Positions 59,201-64,000 of a stretch of DNA of 64,000 nt are shown here, piece after piece. The notes under the pieces were generated by a model, which was not told the origin of the DNA, did no database searches, and was given only the letters and a program-made list of their open reading frames with translations. The stretch is from Cinclus cinclus (Eukaryota; Chordata; Aves; Passeriformes; Cinclidae), in contig NC_085047.1 of assembly GCF_963662255.1 (NCBI RefSeq), forward strand, positions 54,558,006 to 54,622,005, given 5' to 3'. Both the position numbers and the translations under genes were made by a program. Numbering within the stretch: the first letter of the stretch is position 1; each line of letters opens with the position of its first letter.

Positions 59201-62200
59201 TTAAAGTTGGATATTGACCTGATGTTGATAAAATTAGATATTGCTAGCTGGAGCAGTGCACTTGTATAGTGAGTCTATTTTCACCAGATAGTATGTGTTA
59301 TAATTTGTAGAAGTTTAAAATGATACGGTACTTGCATCTCTTCATACACATTTCAGATGGCAAATGAGTTTGAGCAGGTGTTAAAGGAAACCAAGAAACA
59401 TGAAAGCAGTGCAGCAAGAAAAAAGGGTAAGTCAGTAACATTTGTGTTGATGTAAGGAATGACAAAATGAGTAGGAGATATAAGATCTTAAATACAGCTA
59501 TGAAGCATTAGTATTATAGTCCAAATCTACTTTAAATTACTTCAAAATCTAATATTATTTAACTTACATGGAAAAATGCTTGAAGGGTGTAAATTATACT
59601 CCAACATAAGTGGAGTGCAAAGCTGCCATATATATAAGTCTTAAGACCTGTGCTAGAAATAAACTTCTCCATTTTAGAATCAGCAAAACTTTTAACAGTG
59701 GCATGTATTTTAAATATGACACTTCCTTCTTTCCCAGAATATGTTGAAGCAAGTTATGTCATTATTTAATTTTCAGAGAGAGAATGTTGGACCATTTTCT
59801 TCTGCATAAATTTAGCTACACCACAGTTAGGGTCCATGTGGAATGGAATAGTAGCAGGACTCTGTCGAGAATGAGTTCTGTTGTAAGAAGTGTGAAGAAG
59901 TTGTCACATAATTGTCCTTGCTTGGTTCAGTGGCATTGCTGACATACCTCTGGAATACCACTTGACTACAAATGTTTGCTAAAAGTGTTAACTCTTGGAT
60001 TTGTTTGTTAATGTATCAGGTAGTGTCATGGCTGGTGGAAGCTCAAACAGTAAGACTGAAAATATAGTAAGTATTCAAATATACATGTAACATTTATATT
60101 TTAGTAATTTAGAATATTCTGTGTTAGAGAAAATTTATTACACAAAATTATTTCTATGCTAAACCATAAATCAGCCTATCAGTGTTAAAATTGCAGTTTT
60201 CCTGTGCATTTCCCACCACTCTTTTTGATTCTTCCCATGTTTAGTTTAGTTCCAAAGTGGGTTTTCATACAACCCTGTCAATACAAAGCCCAAACAAAAA
60301 AAAAAAAACAACCTTCTCTTGTGTTTCTAACTTTTTTTTTTTTTTTGATACTGCGAAAGATAATCCATTTTCTTTGCTTTTGGGACACATTTAGAACTGG
60401 CTGCTGTGGAAACAGTCTGGTCTGGATATAGTTCTTACCAGATTTTAGGGCCTATATGAGATTTCAGGAGAGGAGAATTAAGTCACAGATGGCCAAGATG
60501 TCCCCTATGGATACATTACCATAGCCAGACTCAGCCATATTCTATATATTTTTGAAAAGCATGTTGCCCTGGGGCTTTTTTTTTTGTTTGTTTGTTTGCT
60601 TTTTTTTTCACAAACCTGTCAGTCTGAGAAGTTTAATATTTGGGTGCATCTTGTTTTCTCTGGGAATGTAAATAATTTATATAGTTATAATGTGTTCTTA
60701 AATGTAACAAAACCACAAACAAAAAATTATATCAAATGACTACACATGTGCTTAGCTTCAGAAACTGAGGTTGTCTGTCATGGGCACACAGTGTGAAATA
60801 CAGTGCAATAATAGGTACTGTGCAATTGCAGTTTGGCTTCACAGTGTTAGTGGTTTCATTTTCAAATCTTCCAGTCTGTAGGCCAGGTATTTTACAGCAA
60901 AACTGAAATAATTAACGCCATTGTAAATGTGACTGCTTTGTCTTTCTTGACAACAAGGATAATAATTAATACAGTCTTTACTCTTTTAAAGCGAAGGAAA
61001 AATGAAAGTAGCAAGCATAGCCCCTTAGAAAGGAAAAATGTTGAGGGTTTGAGTGAAGGCACAAGGGAACAAAGGAAATCTTATCAAGAAGGTAAGTTTT
61101 ACAGTTTTAAGGAAGATGCACTTCCTTCTGTGTGCTGGTATCTTACATACAGCCATTTAAATAGGTGGCTCAAACTAGTCTCAAGTAACTCAAGACAAGA
61201 AAACTGTGCCACCATCAGTTACTTCTGCAAGTACATTGATTCATGCTGCTTATCTGAGGTTAAAAAAATTTCTCTTGTCCAGGGAATAAAAAAAAATGAC
61301 TGTTTGAAAGCAGTTGGAGAAGAGTAAATGCATGGGGAACACTTTCCAGTTCAGACTTGCACCCATAGAATCAAACATCACTGCTAGTTAAGTGATTCTT
61401 AGTACTCCTTTGCCTGGACAGGGCAGTTTGGACATGGAATCAAGTTAGATACTGGTTATCATGAGGTTTTTTTGTTACAGTATCAGCTTCTGCTGTCCTC
61501 CCAGGAAGTGCTGATCTGTCACACACCCACAGGAGGCAATGGGAAAAGAGGATATCCAGTACTGTGCTGGATGTCCTGGAAAATGCGTCCTTGCTTTCTT
61601 CAAGTTTTACACCTGAAGAGAGTGAAAGTAAGATTTTATTAAATGTTCTTTTAATTCAAGTAATGTCAGTGATTCTTTACAGATTTTAAAAGCCAGAACT
61701 TTGTGGCATGTTTAAAATTACATTAAAATAACTAAAAAAATATTTCATTATTGAACACTGAAAAAGTTCACTGTGCTGAAGAGAATTTCTTCGTGTTTTT
61801 GTGTGACAGGAGGATTGCAAAGAGTGACGAAACTGACAGGTAACATTAGCAACCCTAAAATTATCATCATCACTAAGAAATTATCCTACAATCCTCCTTT
61901 TATACACCATTTGGGGAGGTAGCAGCGAGGAATTCATTTGGTGCAGGATGCAACCACCTGTCTTTCAAGTACAGCATACTATTGGGAGATAGAACATCTA
62001 CACCTCTACTTCTGTTGTGATTTAACATACAGGTTAAGACCAGTGACAGGAACTATCGGTGATGAACCTCAGATGTGAGGCAGAGACTTTTATTTCTTTT
62101 GATTAAAAGCTTTTGATTAATACACTTACCATGAGGTTTCTTCTGAGAAAGGTTTCAATTTTAAAATGCCCCACACTGATGCAGTTGCTATAATTAATGT

Positions 62201-63569
62201 GATTCTAGATCTGCGTTCTAGGTAAATGGGAATAAATGCTGTGGAAATAAATAATCAAGATATGAGTAGTCAGAAAATTCCCAAGCTGTGGTAGGAATGT
62301 TATATGATAGTTATGCACAGGGCAAGGGAAGTGGACAGAGATTTTAGGTGTTCTCCTATTAAAAGGCATAGGAACAGCCTCAGGCTTCATTTTGTGAGAC
62401 TTGCAGAGCCACCACATAAGTTTGCAGAGGCTCTGCCTCCTCATACCCCTCAGTTCCTGCGGGCTCCCTGGCCAAAATGAGGTTCCACTGTTTTCCTCAG
62501 TTTGTTGAGGGGACAGTGGTGAGACAGATGGAGTGATCTAGACTCTTTTCTTCCTGTTTCTTTCTGTTTCTCATTTCTGTCTTGAATGTGACCTTGAATT
62601 TAATCCATACTGCTAATGCAATTTTATTTTAATAGCATTTATGAATGATTTTACACCCAGGTGGTGGTGTTACAAACTACAGTGAAAATAAGCCACGGAA
62701 GCAGTGGAACAAGCAGCCCCCTCAGACCCTGATGGACATGCTCAGCAATGCAGATGTCAGCTTAGCATTTAAAACATACACAATTTATAAACCAGGTAAA
62801 TCCCCATTTTCTGGACATACACTTTTGCAAACAGGTTTATTAATAAAGGCTTTTTTAATATATATACATTGTCTCCTATGTATAAAGACTGTGCATCTCT
62901 GTTCATATCACAACAGGCTAATTTTGGGGGTTTTTAAGTTTACCAAGTGAAATATGGACTTTAAAAAGCCAAGTTTGGAATTCATGAGTGATGATTGTAC
63001 ATCTCCACTACAGCTCTTCGTGATGGAATTGCACTTGCAGCTCAAGAGCTGAATGAGGTTGTGACAGACACAGACACCGCCTATGTCTTCCCTCCCACTG
63101 AGTTGTGTGTGTGGGTGTGTGTCTGTGTGTTAGGGAGGTGCAGGAAATGCACTGTAGCCCCATCAGGTAAGGCAGTGGTGCCCTGGTTTGAAGGCACGAT
63201 GGTCAGATGGCACTGCTGAAGACAGCTGCAGTTTACAGATGTTCACAGCCACAGTCAAAAATACATGTTCTGCACTTCAGTTGCCCTACTAGTTTATCTT
63301 CCCACCTAAAATAGGTAACAATCCTGGAATCTGCTACAAACTGGGGATGAATTAGAAAGTCTATTTTGTATTTAGTTTCTTAATAGTTTTACTTTAAAAA
63401 TTAAAATATTTTGATGACATTTTAATTTTTATGCTTTCAAAGCTTCTGAAAACATATTAAGAGGTCCACTTTCTGATGAAAGCGAAGCATCTGATGAAGT
63501 AGATGGTGAACATGAAGCTGTTGTCATAGATTCTGAGAGACTTGAACCTAGATCTGATGAAGATGACAC
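53136..63569 (+). CDS. NEK3: NEK3, NIMA-related Ser/Thr kinase 3 (14 coding exons visible, last exon beyond right edge)
   Basis: NEK3 is a NIMA-family protein kinase, implicated in prolactin/VAV signalling and microtubule behaviour in mammals. The kinase domain fills codons 4 to about 258: Gly loop GEGSFG (11-16), VMK with catalytic Lys33, HRDIK (125-129), DFG (145-147), activation segment [11 protein letters not shown] (162-172) and [12 protein letters not shown]. Every key catalytic residue is present. A Lys-rich tail follows, with [15 protein letters not shown], a block from RKQW to [13 protein letters not shown], and an acidic stretch SDESEASDE. About 477 codons are visible against 506 in human, and the final 25-30 codons should lie to the right. 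All junction phases close. MEGYNVLK is chosen as start because it matches the family N-terminus and has A at -3 and G at +4. Confidence 0.97.
53798..53891 (+). CDS. NEK3: NEK3 coding exon 2
   Basis: Codons 40-70 plus one base, [20 protein letters not shown]. The alpha-C helix with its conserved Glu is in RKEAVLL. Confidence 0.97.
54124..54221 (+). CDS. NEK3: NEK3 coding exon 3
   Basis: Codons 71-103, [19 protein letters not shown] and on to LFPEDM. Kinase hinge region. Donor GTAAGA. Confidence 0.97.
55181..55200. repeat. (TTTA)n repeat in NEK3 intron
   Basis: About five TTTA units, 60 bp upstream of NEK3 coding exon 4. Confidence 0.9.
55264..55347 (+). CDS. NEK3: NEK3 coding exon 4 (catalytic loop)
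   Basis: Codons 104-131, [20 protein letters not shown] then LHRDIKSK. Catalytic Asp127. Donor AAG|GTGAAT. Confidence 0.97.
55982..56049 (+). CDS. NEK3: NEK3 coding exon 5 (DFG)
   Basis: Codons 132-153 plus two bases, [20 protein letters not shown]. Donor CA|GTATGT opens a 119-nt intron. Confidence 0.95.
56169..56255 (+). CDS. NEK3: NEK3 coding exon 6 (activation segment)
   Basis: Completes His154, then [20 protein letters not shown] and ESLPYNNK. Acceptor TTCATTAG and donor AG|GTACTT. Confidence 0.96.
57208..57262 (+). CDS. NEK3: NEK3 coding exon 7
   Basis: Completes Ser183, then [18 protein letters not shown]. Kinase subdomain IX. Donor GTAAGT. Confidence 0.97.
58016..58125 (-). mobile_element. 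CR1 LINE 3' end in NEK3 intron, reverse orientation
   Basis: Plus strand AATCACAGAACCACAGAATA, then TCTGAGTTGGAAAGGACACA and CAAGGATCATCAAAG is the reverse complement of a CR1 3' terminus including its short terminal repeat. Antisense to NEK3. Confidence 0.88.
58808..59008 (+). CDS. NEK3: NEK3 coding exon 8
   Basis: Codons 202-268, [18 protein letters not shown], then [18 protein letters not shown]. End of the kinase domain. Confidence 0.97.
59357..59426 (+). CDS. NEK3: NEK3 coding exon 9
   Basis: Codons 269-291 plus one base, [18 protein letters not shown] and following. Charged helix after the kinase domain, matching the family in position more than in sequence. Confidence 0.88.
60020..60066 (+). 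CDS. NEK3: NEK3 coding exon 10 (47 nt)
   Basis: Codons 292-307, [16 protein letters not shown]. Acceptor GTATCAG, donor GTAAGT, and phases fit both neighbours. Poorly conserved linker, so support is mainly splice signals and phase. Confidence 0.75.
60992..61091 (+). CDS. NEK3: NEK3 coding exon 11
   Basis: Codons 308-340 plus one base, [19 protein letters not shown] and following. Lys/Arg-rich linker. Acceptor TTTTAAAG and donor GTAAGT. Confidence 0.85.
61481..61627 (+). CDS. NEK3: NEK3 coding exon 12
   Basis: Codons 341-389 plus one base. HRRQWEK and [15 protein letters not shown] match the human tail. Donor GTAAGA. Confidence 0.95.
61810..61839 (+). CDS. NEK3: Candidate 30-nt NEK3 cassette microexon
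   Basis: Acceptor TTTTTGTGTGACAG and donor ACAG|GTAACA flank 30 nt that enters and leaves in phase 1. It would add ten codons ([10 protein letters not shown]) without shifting frame. Skipping it gives a tail that aligns slightly better with the human protein, so it may be a cassette exon or chance. Confidence 0.35.
62661..62795 (+). CDS. NEK3: NEK3 coding exon 13
   Basis: About codons 390-434 (without the candidate microexon). [18 protein letters not shown], then [13 protein letters not shown], a conserved NEK3 tail motif. Acceptor TTTTACACCCAG and donor GTAAAT. Confidence 0.95.
63103..63130. repeat. Imperfect (GT)n microsatellite
   Basis: GT-rich stretch interrupted by single bases, in the NEK3 intron between exons 13 and 14. 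Confidence 0.85.
63443..63569 (+). CDS. NEK3: NEK3 coding exon 14 (penultimate)
   Basis: About codons 435-476 plus two bases, [20 protein letters not shown] and on to SDEDDT. Acidic, PEST-like stretch. Donor AC|GTACGT. The last exon was not found up to 64000. Confidence 0.95.
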
Positions 63570-64000
63570 GTACGTCCAAATTACGTCCTTGCATTTATGT
63601 TTTCTTTGGTTCCTCAATGGGATTTTTCTATAACAACATTCTCCTGGGAAAAAAATAGTATTTTTCTCAGCATCTAAATCCATCCCTCTCTTACATAATG
63701 AAATTTAAATTTAGTAGGATTTGATATTTTACAGTGTATGAACAAAAATGCTGTGATTTTTGGATGTGTGTGTGGTTTGGGGGTGGTTCTTAGATTCTCA
63801 GAAACTCACTTTGTGTCACTGTTTATTTTTGTGGCACCTAGAGGTGATTATATAGCCCTGTATTGCTGCAGTTCAGCTGCAGGCTGTCAATTATCAACAC
63901 ATTTGCAGTCTCTTAATATATTAATTTGTCTTTGCTTTTGATGAAACTTACTTTTGTGAATTCCATAGAGAACATCTATTGGTTCTTTAATCACAGTGGG
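63570..64000 (+). other. NEK3: Start of the last NEK3 intron
   Basis: Non-coding to the window edge. I searched for the expected acidic and DWVSEL-like C-terminal exon and did not find it. Confidence 0.75.

Noticed and set aside
1..64000. CRISPR arrays, operons, phage or other prokaryotic systems, tRNA or rRNA genes, and intact retroviral genes
   Set aside because: None seen. The sequence is spliced vertebrate genome. The only mobile DNA recognised is dead CR1 fragments. A covariance-model search for small RNAs in introns was not possible here.

Overview
The window is vertebrate nuclear DNA, almost certainly from a bird. Long introns separate short coding exons joined by GT-AG splice sites. 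There are three CpG-island promoters, and every recognisable interspersed repeat is an eroded 3' fragment of the CR1 LINE family, which dominates bird genomes. The CR1 3' tails look more like those of neoavian birds or songbirds than of chicken, but that is a weak inference. No bacterial, plasmid or viral gene was found.

Four protein genes occur in an order I recall from human 13q14: THSD1 (-, 5' part only), VPS36 (-, complete), CKAP2 (+, complete) and NEK3 (+, all but the 3' end). I rebuilt them by reading exons on both strands, checking that splice phase closes at each junction, and comparing with remembered mammalian proteins. No alignment was run. VPS36 closes at 386 codons over 14 exons and CKAP2 at 682 codons over 9 exons, both very close to the human lengths.

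Layout. 1-12.4 kb: THSD1 5' half, with a large ectodomain exon at the left edge, a start-codon exon near 6.2 kb and a CpG-island leader near 12.4 kb. 12.8-22 kb: intergenic, with one CR1 and AT-rich simple sequence. 22-41 kb: VPS36. About 41.0-41.2 kb: a bidirectional CpG-island promoter with only 220 bp between the VPS36 and CKAP2 start codons. 41.2-51.5 kb: CKAP2. 51.6-51.9 kb: the NEK3 CpG island, beginning about 100 bp after the CKAP2 poly(A) signal. 53-64 kb: NEK3 coding exons, with the last one beyond the right edge.

The genes are neighbours rather than one pathway. THSD1 is an endothelial/adhesion membrane protein, VPS36 is an ESCRT-II subunit, CKAP2 is a mitotic spindle protein and NEK3 is a NIMA-related kinase. 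I found no previously undescribed system. The points worth checking are regulatory and structural: a CCAAT/CHR-type cell-cycle promoter, upstream ORFs, a possible 30-nt NEK3 microexon, a 54-bp duplication in the NEK3 leader, and alternative THSD1 leaders.
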